A stretch of DNA of 64,000 bases from Listeria monocytogenes (GCF_013282665.1 NZ_CP054041.1:1656001-1720000); one strand, 5' to 3'. Numbered from the stretch's first letter, positions 31,984 through 41,373 are shown. Program-made: numbers and translations. Notes: generated by a model from the sequence alone, not told the origin.

Positions 31984-32012
31984 GATTTTAGCATGGATAG
32001 GAAGCGTTTACA
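31984..32012 (-). promoter_or_regulatory. Promoter of RAT-controlled leader
   Basis: Minus strand TTGTAA (32007-32012), 17 bases, TAAAAT (31984-31989), with extended TGC. The RNA starts near 31977, about 20 nt before the RAT. Confidence 0.75.
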
Positions 32013-32083
32013 AGTCTGATTTTGATAAAAATTGGAAAAATAAGTAAATTATTTGTTTGAAATGTTAATTTAAATTTCCATTA

Positions 32084-32114
32084 TAAAAAGGCTTGGATTT
32101 AATCCAAGCCTTTT
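32084..32114 (-). terminator. Intrinsic terminator after DUF1304 gene
   Basis: AAAGGCTTGGAT pairs with ATCCAAGCCTTT over a 3-base loop; the minus strand then continues with T residues. Confidence 0.88.
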
Positions 32115-32123
32115 CCACAACAC

Positions 32124-32492
32124 CTAAACCAACAAAACCACAACCAACGCCAAAATCGCCGGCAAGCCCTGCTTCACCAAAATCCCTTTAGAAGAAGTTG
32201 CTCCGCCAAACAGCGCCGCCACAACCACACAGCTCAAAAAGAAAATCTGCACAGTTTCAGCAAATCCTGCTCCTGCGAAAAACAATCCCCACACAAGCCC
32301 TGCCGCAAGAAAGCCATTATAAAGCCCTTGATTCGCAAATAGCGTCTGTACTTTCTTATTCGCAAGGAGTTCTTTCTCCACGCCAAACGTCTTGGCTGCG
32401 AGTTTGGTATTGGCGAAAAACATTTCTAAAATCATTATATAAATATGCTCGATCATTACGATGAAGGTTAAAATAAATGCTAAAATGGCCAT
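32124..32492 (-). CDS. DUF1304 membrane protein
   Basis: Integral membrane protein of 122 residues with four hydrophobic segments (about 2-22, 50-70, 75-95 and 103-122), matching the DUF1304 family (opening AILAFILTFIVMIEHIYIMILEMF, middle NQGLYNGFLAAGLVWGLFFAG). Its role is unknown; homologs are widespread small membrane proteins. It stands alone between the phosphatase leader and the MFS pump, reading opposite to the pump. AGAGGGATT precedes the ATG. Confidence 0.85.
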   Translation of the reverse strand: MAILAFILTFIVMIEHIYIMILEMFFANTKLAAKTFGVEKELLANKKVQTLFANQGLYNGFLAAGLVWGLFFAGAGFAETVQIFFLSCVVVAALFGGATSSKGILVKQGLPAILALVVVLLV

Positions 32493-32564
32493 AAAAAATC
32501 CCTCTTTTCTACTTCGAAGTATAGCATAGCTTGTAAATTTTTCGTAAAAATAGAGCTTGAAACG

Positions 32565-32621
32565 TTGACTTATTGGCGAAATCTCCGTAATATCAAACGT
32601 AGACTACTTAATTTTTAGTCT
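32565..32621 (+). promoter_or_regulatory. Promoter and dyad upstream of MFS pump
   Basis: TTGACT (32565-32570), 17 bases, TAATAT (32588-32593). An inverted repeat AGACTA-N9-TAGTCT (32601-32621) lies around the start of transcription, a likely repressor site. Confidence 0.6.
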
Positions 32622-32638
32622 GAAAAGGGGGAAACTAT

Positions 32639-34054
32639 ATGCAACAAGAAGCAACAGGTGGGCAGAAAATTCGGCCGATACCGATTATTGCCTCATTTTT
32701 GATGGCGGGGTTCATTGGGCTATTCAGTGAAACTGCGCTTAACATGGCGCTTAGTGATTTGATTCAGGTGTTTGATATTAGTTCAGCGACAGTGCAGTGG
32801 CTTACGACAGGTTATTTGCTAACGCTTGGAATATTAGTACCGATTTCGGGATTACTTTTACAATGGTTTACGACACGAGGATTATTTTTTACAGCAGTGA
32901 GTTTTTCGATTGCTGGTACGCTCATTGCGGCGCTTTCGCCAACGTTTGCGATGTTAATGATTGGGCGTGTAGTGCAAGCAGTAGGTACAGCGCTATTACT
33001 ACCGTTAATGTTTAACACGATTTTACTGATTTTTCCAGAGCATAAACGTGGCTCGGCAATGGGGATGATTGGGCTGGTAATTATGTTTGCTCCAGCAGTT
33101 GGTCCGACGATTTCAGGACTAATTTTAGAAAACTTGACTTGGAACTGGATTTTCTGGATTTCCTTGCCATTCCTTATTATTGCGTTATTATTCGGAATGA
33201 AATTTATGCAAAATGTTTCGGTTGTTACGAAGCCGAAAATTGATATTTTATCGATTATTCTTTCGACGCTAGGTTTTGGTGGAGTTGTATTTGCCTTTAG
33301 TAGTGCGGGAGAAAATGGTTGGGGAAGCGCAACGGTATTAGTTTCAATTATCGTTGGTGGGCTTGCGCTTGGACTCTTTGTTTGGCGCCAACTAACAATG
33401 GAAAAACCTTTGATGGACTTGAAAGTATTTAAATACCCAATGTTCACATTAGGACTTATTTTAGTATTTATCAGCTTCATGATGATTCTTTCGACAATGA
33501 TTTTACTACCGCTCTACTTACAAAATAGTTTAGCGCTCGCAGCATTTTCAGCGGGATTAGTATTACTTCCGGGTGGGGTGCTAAATGGTTTAATGTCACC
33601 ATTTACTGGGCGTTTGTTCGATGCATACGGTCCACGCGCACTTGTTATTCCAGGGTTTATTGTAGCAGTTGTGGCACTATTTTTCTTAACGAGAATAGAA
33701 GTTGGAACATCTGCATTAACCATCATCGTGCTTCATTCGGTGTTAATGATTGGGATTTCGATGGTCATGATGCCAGCGCAAACAAACGGATTAAACCAAT
33801 TGCCGCCAAAATTATATCCTGATGGCACGGCGATTATGAACACGTTGCAACAAGTTTCCGGCGCGATTGGCACGGCTGTTGCGATTACAATTATGTCAGC
33901 TGGGCAAAAAGCTTATATGGAAACGGCGCAAGGAGTAGGACCGGAGCAAATGATTGCTTCGCTGACAGCGGGAATTCAAAATGCCTTTGTCTTTGGACTG
34001 ATTATGGCTTGTCTTGGTCTGCTGTGTTCGCTATTTATTCGTAAAGCTAAATAA
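32639..34054 (+). CDS. MFS multidrug efflux pump, DHA2 (14-TM) family
   Basis: Drug:proton antiporter of 471 residues with about 14 membrane segments. Seen: QWLTTGYLLTLGILVPISG (motif D1 of the 14-TM subfamily), RVVQAVGTALLLPL (motif C region), GRLFDAYGPR (motif A in the second half). LmrB/EmrB-like members export lincosamides, dyes and other lipophilic compounds; the substrate is not readable. Expression is likely repressed through the dyad at its promoter, but no TetR or MarR gene is adjacent, so the regulator is elsewhere. GGGGGAAAC precedes the ATG. Confidence 0.9.
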   Translation: MQQEATGGQKIRPIPIIASFLMAGFIGLFSETALNMALSDLIQVFDISSATVQWLTTGYLLTLGILVPISGLLLQWFTTRGLFFTAVSFSIAGTLIAALSPTFAMLMIGRVVQAVGTALLLPLMFNTILLIFPEHKRGSAMGMIGLVIMFAPAVGPTISGLILENLTWNWIFWISLPFLIIALLFGMKFMQNVSVVTKPKIDILSIILSTLGFGGVVFAFSSAGENGWGSATVLVSIIVGGLALGLFVWRQLTMEKPLMDLKVFKYPMFTLGLILVFISFMMILSTMILLPLYLQNSLALAAFSAGLVLLPGGVLNGLMSPFTGRLFDAYGPRALVIPGFIVAVVALFFLTRIEVGTSALTIIVLHSVLMIGISMVMMPAQTNGLNQLPPKLYPDGTAIMNTLQQVSGAIGTAVAITIMSAGQKAYMETAQGVGPEQMIASLTAGIQNAFVFGLIMACLGLLCSLFIRKAK

Positions 34055-34063
34055 TAAAGCGAA

Positions 34064-34096
34064 GAGAACTTCTCCTAATGAGAGGTTCTTTTTTTG
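34064..34096 (+). terminator. Intrinsic terminator after MFS gene
   Basis: AGAACTTCTC pairs with GAGAGGTTCT, then seven T. Confidence 0.88.
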
Positions 34097-34182
34097 TTTT
34101 GACAAATGGGTTCTGAGTAGTTAAACTAATATTAAATATAGTTTATAAAGTTTATTTAATAACTTTGCGAATGGAGCGGTTG

Positions 34183-35190
34183 ATGATGGCAATTCCTCGT
34201 GATTTAAAAGAATTGAATAAGAAAAATATCAAGTCGATTTTACGGCAACAAGGGGCGATGACGAAAGCGGAAATCGCCGAAGTGACTGGGCTTAGTGTAG
34301 TTACAGTGAACAAGTTGATTCGTGATTTAGTGGAAGATGAAGAGATTTTAGAACAAGATAATTCGGTTGCGACTGGCGGAAGAAGAGCTGTTTCGTATGA
34401 AATTAATCCTAATTTTCAGCAGGTGCTGGTTATTAGTTTGCAAGAAAAGTGGAAGAAAATTACTTATTCTTTTTCGGTCTATAATTTGCTTGGTGAGCCG
34501 GAGTTTGTGGAGGATATGTCTGGAGAGGATTTGGACATTACTGCGCTGAAACGGAATACGAAAGATCTTGTTTGTGCTTTTCCGAAGATTTCTTGCGTTG
34601 TAATCGGGGTACCGGGAATTGAGATAGGTGGTAAGCTACGTGCGATGGATTTTCCGCTACTTTTAAATGTGCAATTGCGGGAGACTTTGGAGGCGGAAGT
34701 GAATTTGCCGGTGTTGGTTGAGACGGATACGAATGCGGCGATTTTAGGGTATAAAAATCGGCCGGTGAAAGAGGAGAATATCGTTGGGCTTTATTATCCG
34801 GAGCGTTTTCCACCTGGTGCGGGGCTTTTGATGAACGGAGAGATTTTGAAAGGGCAAAATGGACTGGCTGGGGAGATTAAGCATATGCCGCTTCAAGTGG
34901 ACTGGGATAACTTTGATTTTTCGGTCGATGAGATTAAGGCGCATATTCGTAAAATGGTGTTGCTCACGATGAGTTTTTATGATCCGGAAACGATTGTGCT
35001 CTATACGAATTTTTATTTTGGGCAGAAGGATTTTATGGAAGAATTGACGGAAGAGTTGAAGCAAGTTTATCCATATGCGGTTTTACCGGAGATTGTGTTG
35101 TCGCGTAAGTTTACGACGGATTATCGGATTGGGCTTTTGGCGTTTGGGATTGATTATTTGGAGAATAATATGACGGATTGGCGGATATAA
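34183..35190 (+). CDS. ROK/NagC-type transcriptional regulator
   Basis: Protein of 335-336 residues. An N-terminal winged HTH ('NIKSILRQQGAMTKAEIAEVTGLSVVTVNKLIRDL', residues about 15-50) is followed by a ROK domain with VVIGVPGIEIGGKL and ETDTNAAILGY. The usual ROK zinc-binding CxCGxxGC motif and the sugar kinase DxGxT are not seen, so it probably binds a sugar without phosphorylating it. The frame extends to a TTG at 34165, but GGAG at 34173-34176 serves the ATG at 34183 or 34186. Its target is unclear. The R-M island lies directly downstream. Confidence 0.87.
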   Translation: MMAIPRDLKELNKKNIKSILRQQGAMTKAEIAEVTGLSVVTVNKLIRDLVEDEEILEQDNSVATGGRRAVSYEINPNFQQVLVISLQEKWKKITYSFSVYNLLGEPEFVEDMSGEDLDITALKRNTKDLVCAFPKISCVVIGVPGIEIGGKLRAMDFPLLLNVQLRETLEAEVNLPVLVETDTNAAILGYKNRPVKEENIVGLYYPERFPPGAGLLMNGEILKGQNGLAGEIKHMPLQVDWDNFDFSVDEIKAHIRKMVLLTMSFYDPETIVLYTNFYFGQKDFMEELTEELKQVYPYAVLPEIVLSRKFTTDYRIGLLAFGIDYLENNMTDWRI

Positions 35191-35198
35191 CTTTGGAA

Positions 35199-35234
35199 AG
35201 AAAATGCTCTAGATTTTTAGAGCATTTTCTTTAT
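35199..35234 (+). terminator. Intrinsic terminator after ROK regulator gene
   Basis: AAAATGCTCTA pairs with TAGAGCATTTT over 6 bases, then T-rich. It is the last feature shared with the island-free order. Confidence 0.9.
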
Positions 35235-35333
35235 TATTCAACAAAAAATTTTAAGTCTATGAAGAAAAGAGTAATAAAATATAGTTAAGTAGCTGAATTG
35301 ATATAATTTTTAAACAATAACTTTAATACGTGA

Positions 35334-35366
35334 TATAATAACAAGTGTAAATGCAATACTTACACT
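35334..35366 (+). promoter_or_regulatory. hsdR promoter -10 and inverted repeat
   Basis: Extended -10 TGA-TATAAT (35331-35339) followed at once by AGTGTAA-N9-TTACACT (35344-35366), placed where an operator would control the R-M genes. The 35191-35467 gap otherwise holds only the terminator above. Confidence 0.55.
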
Positions 35367-35467
35367 GAAAAACAGCATAAGCTAAATTTTTTATTGGAAC
35401 TATGAAGTATGATATAGAGAAAATTACAGTAATAGTTCATAACAAAATTGCGAAAGGACGTATTTAT

Positions 35468-38455
35468 GTGGCAGAAGCAAAATTTGAAGCAGCTTTAATT
35501 AAAAAGCTTGAAACTGAAGGATGGACTTATCGGGAAGACTTATCCAATGTTAGTATTAAAAAACTTGAAGAGCATTGGCGTGATATTTTAAATGAAACTA
35601 ACGCACATAAACTTAATGGAGTACCATTGTCAGAAATTGAGTTTGGATTAATTCTTCAAGAACTACAACGTATTAAAACACCGTATGATGCTCAGTTATT
35701 ATTAGTGGGTGCAGGTGGAGTAGGGTCAATTCCTATTACTCGTGATGATGGTTCAAGCCTGGAAGTTGAAATTTTTTATGAAGATGATGTAGCGGGCGGG
35801 CGCTCTCGGTATGAAATTGTCAATCAAGTAAGATTTGATAATCTACCTAAAGGATTAACAACAAAACGTATAATTGATGTAGCTTTACTTATTAATGGTA
35901 TTCCAGTAGTTCATATTGAAGAAAAAGATGAGCATTTACAAAATCAGTGGCGAGCTTTTGAACAACTCAAAGGTTATCATGGTGACGGACTGTATAAAGG
36001 ATTGTTTGCTTTTGTACAAGTTCAAGTTATCATGAGTCAACATTCGGCGCATTATTTTGCTCGTCCAAATGCATTTGAACAATATAATAAAACTTTTGTG
36101 TTTGGCTGGCGGGACGAAAATAATAAAGATATTACGGATGCATTTGAATTTATTCATCAAGTAATGAGTATCCCTGCTCTCCACCGCTTAGTTACAGTTA
36201 ATATGATCCCGGATGCGTCAAATGATAACATAATGGTAATGCGCAGCTACCAAATTCAAGCAACAAGAGAAATTTTACAACGCATGAAAGAAATGGAAGC
36301 AAGCGGACTTGTGCAAAAAGAGGGCGGGTATATATGGCATACAACTGGATCAGGCAAGACAGTTACTTCCTTTAAGGTTGCACAACTCTTAGCATCTGCA
36401 CCTAGAATTAAAAATGTACTATTTATTGTGGATCGTATTGACTTAATAGACCAAACACTCGAAAATTTTAAAAGTTTCGCATATGCTCACTTTAAAAATC
36501 GCATTAAGAAGGTTAATGGAAGAGAGTTAAAGAGGGAATTAAAGAGAAAAGGCTCCTCGCAAATTTTATTGATTTCAGTTCAAGGATTGACAAAAGCTGT
36601 TAAAAAAGGTTTAGAAAATGACGACTGGAATGTCATTATTATGGATGAGGCGCACCGAAGCGCGAGTGGAGAATCTGTAAAGTTAATCAAAAAGGCACTC
36701 AAGAAGACAACTTGGTTCGGGTTCACGGGCACTCCGAACTTTTACAGTGATGAAATAAATGATGTCAAAACAACTCGAGAAATTTCAACGCATGATATAT
36801 TTGGCAAACGACTACATACATATACCATTAAAGATGCTATTGGCGACGGAAATGTCTTAGGATTTGATGTAACTTATTTCAAACCTCATTGGGTGGTTGA
36901 ACATCCACAAGAAGACTTTTCTGAAAAAGACTATGAAAAAGAAGTTTATCAAAGTGATGTCTATCGTCAAGAAGTCGTAAAAGATATCCTTGATAACTGG
37001 ACGAAAACATCTAGTGGGGCTTTAATTGCAGGTAAACGTGAAGAGAATGCCTTCCAAGCGATGTTTGCAGTGTCAGGTAAGCAAGCAGCTGTGAATTATT
37101 ATAATATTTTCAAATCGAAAGGATCTCATTTAAATGTAGCAATGACATTTTCACGTGATGAGTCTAATGAACATGGTACAAAGGAACAAAATGAGGCGCT
37201 TAAAATTGCGATTAAAGACTATACTGAAAAATTCAATGTTCCAAGCATTTTAGACGCAAAGGATCCGGCTCGAGCTTACATGTTAGATATAACTAAGCGA
37301 TTAGCACGTAAAAGACCATATAATCAAGGTAAAGAAGAAGATAGATTAGATTTAGTAATTGTTTCAGATCAGCTTTTAACGGGCTTTGATTCAAAGTTCA
37401 TCAACGTAATCTTCATGGACAAATTGCTCAAGGAAGGAATGCTAATACAGGCGATTTCTAGAACGAATCGAACTTTTGACCTTAACAGCAAACCACATGG
37501 GAAAGTACGTTTTTATCGCCAAGGTGATGAAATGCGCGAATTTGTTGAAAATGCGCTACGTATTTATACGAGAGGTGGCAATGATACTCTTCAAGAAGCG
37601 GAAGAAGAGACAAAAAATCAGCTACCTAAAGATTTAGAAAATGACGATATTCTTGCAAAGCCCCAGAGCCATCAAATCAACGAACTAGAAGAAGCTGTCT
37701 TAAGATTGAAAGAGCTTGCTGGCGATGATTTTAGTCAAGTTCCACGAGGCCAAAATGATCTAAAAGAATTTGTTGGTCTTGCTTTAACTACTCAAACCAA
37801 GATACAGCAATTAGTGCAGCAGGGTTACGAGCTAGGAAGCGAGATTGAGGAGCTAAATGAACAAGGTGAAGCGACTGGAAGAATGGTTCGTTTGAACATT
37901 TCAAGTATTGATGAATTTGGTGCTTTACAAGCTCGTTTATATGATGCTAAGGAGAAATTACCTCCTGAAGATCGTCCTGATCTCACTGAAATAAAGATTG
38001 GAATTGAATTTTATCATCACGAGATAATTGACTATGATATGTTAGTTGAGCTTCTGAATACCTTCATGGATGAAAAAAATAAAAGTAATAAAGATGCTAT
38101 CGAAAAACACATCGTACCAATGGATGAAGAAAGTCAACATGAAATCCATGGCATCGTGGATGATATTGAAGCAGGTAATATTACAGAACATTTTACAACC
38201 GATTCTCTTCAGGAAACACGTAAGAAATACCGCACGGAACATCGAGAGCTTAGAGTTCGCCGTTGGGCAGCTAACCAAAAAGTCAATGGTAATCGTATTG
38301 TGGAAGCTTTCGACTTATTCTTACCAGGGCATACGCTCATTGATAATCCAAAGCTAGCGGATATTGTGCGTGAGATTGAAGCAGAGGAAAATATCGGATT
38401 TTTTGAAGCCTCTGATTTTGAAGAAGAGCTAATGGCATTCTTCAATTCACTATAA
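35468..38455 (+). CDS. hsdR: Type I restriction endonuclease subunit R
   Basis: Motor and nuclease subunit of the type I R-M complex; it translocates unmodified DNA and cuts it. Seen: N-terminal nuclease domain with PVVHIEEKDEH (acid and E-x-K-like core, about residue 150), Walker A TTGSGKT at about 292, DEAH box MDEAHRS at about 391, motif III FTGTPNF, and motif VI region QAISRTNRTFD, then a helical C-terminal domain. The frame opens at an ATG at 35402, but AAAGGA at 35453-35458 fits a GTG start at 35468 (about 995 residues, MAEAKFEAALI). That start is likely, not certain. hsdM follows by 46 bases. Confidence 0.93.
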   Translation: MAEAKFEAALIKKLETEGWTYREDLSNVSIKKLEEHWRDILNETNAHKLNGVPLSEIEFGLILQELQRIKTPYDAQLLLVGAGGVGSIPITRDDGSSLEVEIFYEDDVAGGRSRYEIVNQVRFDNLPKGLTTKRIIDVALLINGIPVVHIEEKDEHLQNQWRAFEQLKGYHGDGLYKGLFAFVQVQVIMSQHSAHYFARPNAFEQYNKTFVFGWRDENNKDITDAFEFIHQVMSIPALHRLVTVNMIPDASNDNIMVMRSYQIQATREILQRMKEMEASGLVQKEGGYIWHTTGSGKTVTSFKVAQLLASAPRIKNVLFIVDRIDLIDQTLENFKSFAYAHFKNRIKKVNGRELKRELKRKGSSQILLISVQGLTKAVKKGLENDDWNVIIMDEAHRSASGESVKLIKKALKKTTWFGFTGTPNFYSDEINDVKTTREISTHDIFGKRLHTYTIKDAIGDGNVLGFDVTYFKPHWVVEHPQEDFSEKDYEKEVYQSDVYRQEVVKDILDNWTKTSSGALIAGKREENAFQAMFAVSGKQAAVNYYNIFKSKGSHLNVAMTFSRDESNEHGTKEQNEALKIAIKDYTEKFNVPSILDAKDPARAYMLDITKRLARKRPYNQGKEEDRLDLVIVSDQLLTGFDSKFINVIFMDKLLKEGMLIQAISRTNRTFDLNSKPHGKVRFYRQGDEMREFVENALRIYTRGGNDTLQEAEEETKNQLPKDLENDDILAKPQSHQINELEEAVLRLKELAGDDFSQVPRGQNDLKEFVGLALTTQTKIQQLVQQGYELGSEIEELNEQGEATGRMVRLNISSIDEFGALQARLYDAKEKLPPEDRPDLTEIKIGIEFYHHEIIDYDMLVELLNTFMDEKNKSNKDAIEKHIVPMDEESQHEIHGIVDDIEAGNITEHFTTDSLQETRKKYRTEHRELRVRRWAANQKVNGNRIVEAFDLFLPGHTLIDNPKLADIVREIEAEENIGFFEASDFEEELMAFFNSL

Positions 38456-38501
38456 GCAAATATGAGTTTTATTTATAATAAGAGAAAGAAGGAAAAACAT
38501 A

Positions 38502-40091
38502 ATGGCATTATCAACTGAACAAAAAACAAAAATGTGGGCAATGCTCAATCAAACACGCGGTCAAATTGGTTTAACTGCATATAAAGACTATATCTTCGGA
38601 ATTTTGTTTTATAAATACTTATCTGAAAAAGCAACATATTGGCTAAATGGCGTATTACGCGGGGAAAATTGGGAGAGTGTTTATTCTCAAGATTCCTTAA
38701 AGGCCTTAAACTATATGAAAAAGAACCTTGGATATGCGATTCAACCAAATGAATTCTTTGTAGACTGGAAAAAAGCAATTGATACAGACCGCTTCAATAT
38801 TGGGATGATGACAGATACATTTACGCATTTTAACCAACAAATTGCATTTGAAGCGAAAAATGATTTTGAAGGAATTTTTGATGGTATGCGCTTTGATAGT
38901 GCGGATTTAGGTGCTAATGCACAAGCTAGGGCTAGTGTCATGATTTCTATGATTGAATTGCTATCCTCTCCTGAATTTGATTTATCTGGTAGTAATGATA
39001 CTGTTTCAGATATTTATGAGTATCTAGTTGCACAATTTGCTACTGTCCTAGCATCGGATATGGGACAATACTATACACCAAAAGAAATATCTAATGTAAT
39101 GGCTCGGATTTTAACTTTTGGCCGAGAAGATATGGAAAAGTTTTCTATCTTTGATCCTACTGTTGGTTCTGGTTCACTTTTACTTACAACAGCAAGTTAT
39201 ATGAAGAACTCAGGTAGACGCGGAGTTATTAAGTATTATGGTCAAGAAAAAGATGCAACACCTTACCGCTTATCAAGAATGAATTTGATGATGCATGGTA
39301 TTGAATATAATGATATTAATATTAATCATGCGGATACACTTGAAAGCGATTGGCCAGATGGGGTAGTGGAGGGAAAAGATACTCCTCGAATGTTTGATGC
39401 GGTAATGGCGAATCCTCCTTATTCAGCACATTGGAATAATAAAGACCGTGAAGATGACCCAAGATGGCGGGAATATGGTGTTTCACCTAAGACAAAAGCT
39501 GATTATGCCTTTTTATTACACTGTTTGTATCATTTAGAAGATAATGGACGCATGGCGATTATTTTACCACATGGTGTATTATTCCGCGGAGCTTCTGAGG
39601 GGCGTATCCGAAAAGCTTTAATTGATAAGCACCAGATTGAGGCAATAATTGGTTTTCCTGATAAGTTATTCTTAAATACATCGATCCCAGTTTGTGTTGT
39701 TATTTTAAGAAAAAATCGTATTGAATCAGACATTTTATTCGTTGATGCGAGTAAAGGATTTGAGAAAATTAAAAAGCAAAACAGTTTACGTTCTGAAGAT
39801 GTAAACAAAATTGTTGATACAGTTATTAATCGTAAAGAGATAGATAAATACTCTCATCTTGCAACATTAGATGAAATTAAAGAAAATGATTATAATTTAA
39901 ATATTCCCCGCTATGTGGATACTTTTGAAGAAGAGGAAGCTATTGATTTGATAGCGCTTGGTAATGAGATGGTGGCATTAAATGCTGATATTAAAAAAGC
40001 CGAGACTGATTTTCTTGGTTTATTAGATGAGTTAGCTGTTACTGCGGATACGAAGGAAATAATTGAAGCTACTAAGGCGGTATTTCGATGA
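38502..40091 (+). CDS. hsdM: Type I DNA methyltransferase subunit M
   Basis: Adenine-N6 methyltransferase subunit, 529 residues. N-terminal HsdM helical domain (LNQTRGQIGLTAYKDYIFGILFYKYLSEKA), SAM-binding motif I FDPTVGSGSLLL at about 216-227, the catalytic NPPY in MANPPYSAHW at about 303, and a C-terminal coiled tail that contacts HsdS. It needs HsdS for target recognition. The stop codon overlaps the hsdS start by four bases (ATGA at 40088-40091), so they are translationally coupled. AAGGAAAAA precedes the ATG. Confidence 0.95.
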   Translation: MALSTEQKTKMWAMLNQTRGQIGLTAYKDYIFGILFYKYLSEKATYWLNGVLRGENWESVYSQDSLKALNYMKKNLGYAIQPNEFFVDWKKAIDTDRFNIGMMTDTFTHFNQQIAFEAKNDFEGIFDGMRFDSADLGANAQARASVMISMIELLSSPEFDLSGSNDTVSDIYEYLVAQFATVLASDMGQYYTPKEISNVMARILTFGREDMEKFSIFDPTVGSGSLLLTTASYMKNSGRRGVIKYYGQEKDATPYRLSRMNLMMHGIEYNDININHADTLESDWPDGVVEGKDTPRMFDAVMANPPYSAHWNNKDREDDPRWREYGVSPKTKADYAFLLHCLYHLEDNGRMAIILPHGVLFRGASEGRIRKALIDKHQIEAIIGFPDKLFLNTSIPVCVVILRKNRIESDILFVDASKGFEKIKKQNSLRSEDVNKIVDTVINRKEIDKYSHLATLDEIKENDYNLNIPRYVDTFEEEEAIDLIALGNEMVALNADIKKAETDFLGLLDELAVTADTKEIIEATKAVFR

Positions 40092-41296
40092 AAAAATTAG
40101 AAAAAAGCGTGCCAGTAATCCGGTTTAAAGGCTTTTCTGAAGCTTGGGAACAGCGTAAGGTTTCAGATTATGCAATAAACACATACGGTGGGGGGACTCC
40201 CAAAACTAATGTGCCTGAATACTGGAGCGGAGAAATTCCTTGGATACAGAGTAGTGATTTATTAATAAGTAATTTATTTAATGTAATCCCTAAAAAATAT
40301 ATTACAGAATTGGCTGTAAAAAGTTCAGCGACTAAATTTATTCCAGCTAATTCAATTGCAATCGTTTCACGAGTGGGCGTAGGGAAATTAGTATTTATGC
40401 CTTTTGAATACACAACTAGTCAAGATTTTTTATCTCTTTCTAACTTACAAGTAGATTCTAATTTTGGGGTTTATTCTATATATATGATGCTTCAAAAAGA
40501 ATTAAAAAATATTCAAGGTACTTCAATTAAAGGAATAACAAAAACAGACTTATTAGAGAAAAATATTAACAAACCTTCAAGTAGAGAAGAACAACAAAAA
40601 ATAGGTGCCTTTTTCAAACAACTTGACAACACTATTACTCTTCATCAGCGTAAGTTAGATGCTTTAAAGCTGATGAAGAAAGGGTTCTTACAGCAAATGT
40701 TCCCCAAAATCGAAGCGGATATCCCCAAGATTCGGTTTGCTGATTTTGATGGAAAATGGGAACAGCGTAAGTTAGGAGAGATTTTTAATGAAAGATCGGA
40801 ACGAAGTGCTGACGGAGAGCTAATTTCTGTAACAATTAATTCAGGAGTAATTAAAGCTTCTAAATTAGAGAAAAAAGATAACTCTAGTTTTGATAAATCT
40901 AATTATAAAGTTGTAAAAAAAGGAGATATAGCATATAATTCTATGCGTATGTGGCAAGGAGCAAGTGGGTATTCAACTTATGACGGAATACTAAGCCCCG
41001 CTTATACTGTAATTTATCCAAGAAAAGATATTGATACAATATTTATAGCTTATATGTTTAAAAAAATTGATATGATTCAAACTTTTCAACGTAACTCACA
41101 AGGATTAACTTCAGATACATGGAATTTAAAATTCCCCTCCTTATCTACAATTAAGATTAAAATACCAGCAAATGATGAACAAATAAAAATTACAAACTTA
41201 TTTCAAAAATTAGAATATACTTCAATACTTCATCAAAACCAAATAGAGATGCTAAAAAAGGTAAAAAAAGCTTATTTGCAAACTATGTTTATCTAA
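40088..41296 (+). CDS. hsdS: Type I specificity subunit S, expressed copy
   Basis: Target-recognition subunit of 402 residues: short N-terminal piece MKKLEKSVPVIRFKGFSE, then AWEQRK, target-recognition domain 1 (about 26-165), the conserved helix EEQQKIGAFFKQLDNTITLHQRKLDALK... (about 165-205), a second IRF.DFDGKWEQRK junction, domain 2 and the C-terminal helix ending KKAYLQTMFI. Two segments are repeated inverted in the silent cassette at 42349-43530: the 19 bases at 40141-40159 and the block at 40589-40704. This is the expression site of an invertible locus. Confidence 0.93.
   Translation: MKKLEKSVPVIRFKGFSEAWEQRKVSDYAINTYGGGTPKTNVPEYWSGEIPWIQSSDLLISNLFNVIPKKYITELAVKSSATKFIPANSIAIVSRVGVGKLVFMPFEYTTSQDFLSLSNLQVDSNFGVYSIYMMLQKELKNIQGTSIKGITKTDLLEKNINKPSSREEQQKIGAFFKQLDNTITLHQRKLDALKLMKKGFLQQMFPKIEADIPKIRFADFDGKWEQRKLGEIFNERSERSADGELISVTINSGVIKASKLEKKDNSSFDKSNYKVVKKGDIAYNSMRMWQGASGYSTYDGILSPAYTVIYPRKDIDTIFIAYMFKKIDMIQTFQRNSQGLTSDTWNLKFPSLSTIKIKIPANDEQIKITNLFQKLEYTSILHQNQIEMLKKVKKAYLQTMFI
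40141..40159 (+). repeat. Inversion repeat 1, left copy
   Basis: AGCTTGGGAACAGCGTAAG, identical in reverse complement to 43501-43519. It encodes AWEQRK in the same frame in both copies. Confidence 0.95.
40589..40704 (+). repeat. Inversion repeat 2, left copy (116 bp)
   Basis: Inverted match to 42947-43062 over 116 bases with four mismatches by my reading. The distal 65 bases (40640-40704 versus 42947-43011) are identical. It encodes the conserved helix between the two recognition domains. Confidence 0.93.
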
Positions 41297-41321
41297 TAAG
41301 ATATTTACACTTAAACTAACT

Positions 41322-41373
41322 CCTAAGATAATAATAAAAGGTGATTAACTCATCTATTTATTATCTTAGGAGG
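41322..41373 (+). promoter_or_regulatory. Hairpin covering the recombinase ribosome site
   Basis: CCTAAGATAATAA (41322-41334) pairs perfectly with TTATTATCTTAGG (41358-41370). The right arm contains the start of the TAGGAGG ribosome site of the recombinase (41367-41373), and six T follow, so it may also terminate hsdS transcripts. Confidence 0.8.

Noticed and set aside
36000..38450. Opposite-strand open frames within hsdR and hsdM, and similar frames elsewhere.
   Set aside because: They lack ribosome sites and family resemblance and are shadows of the long coding frames.
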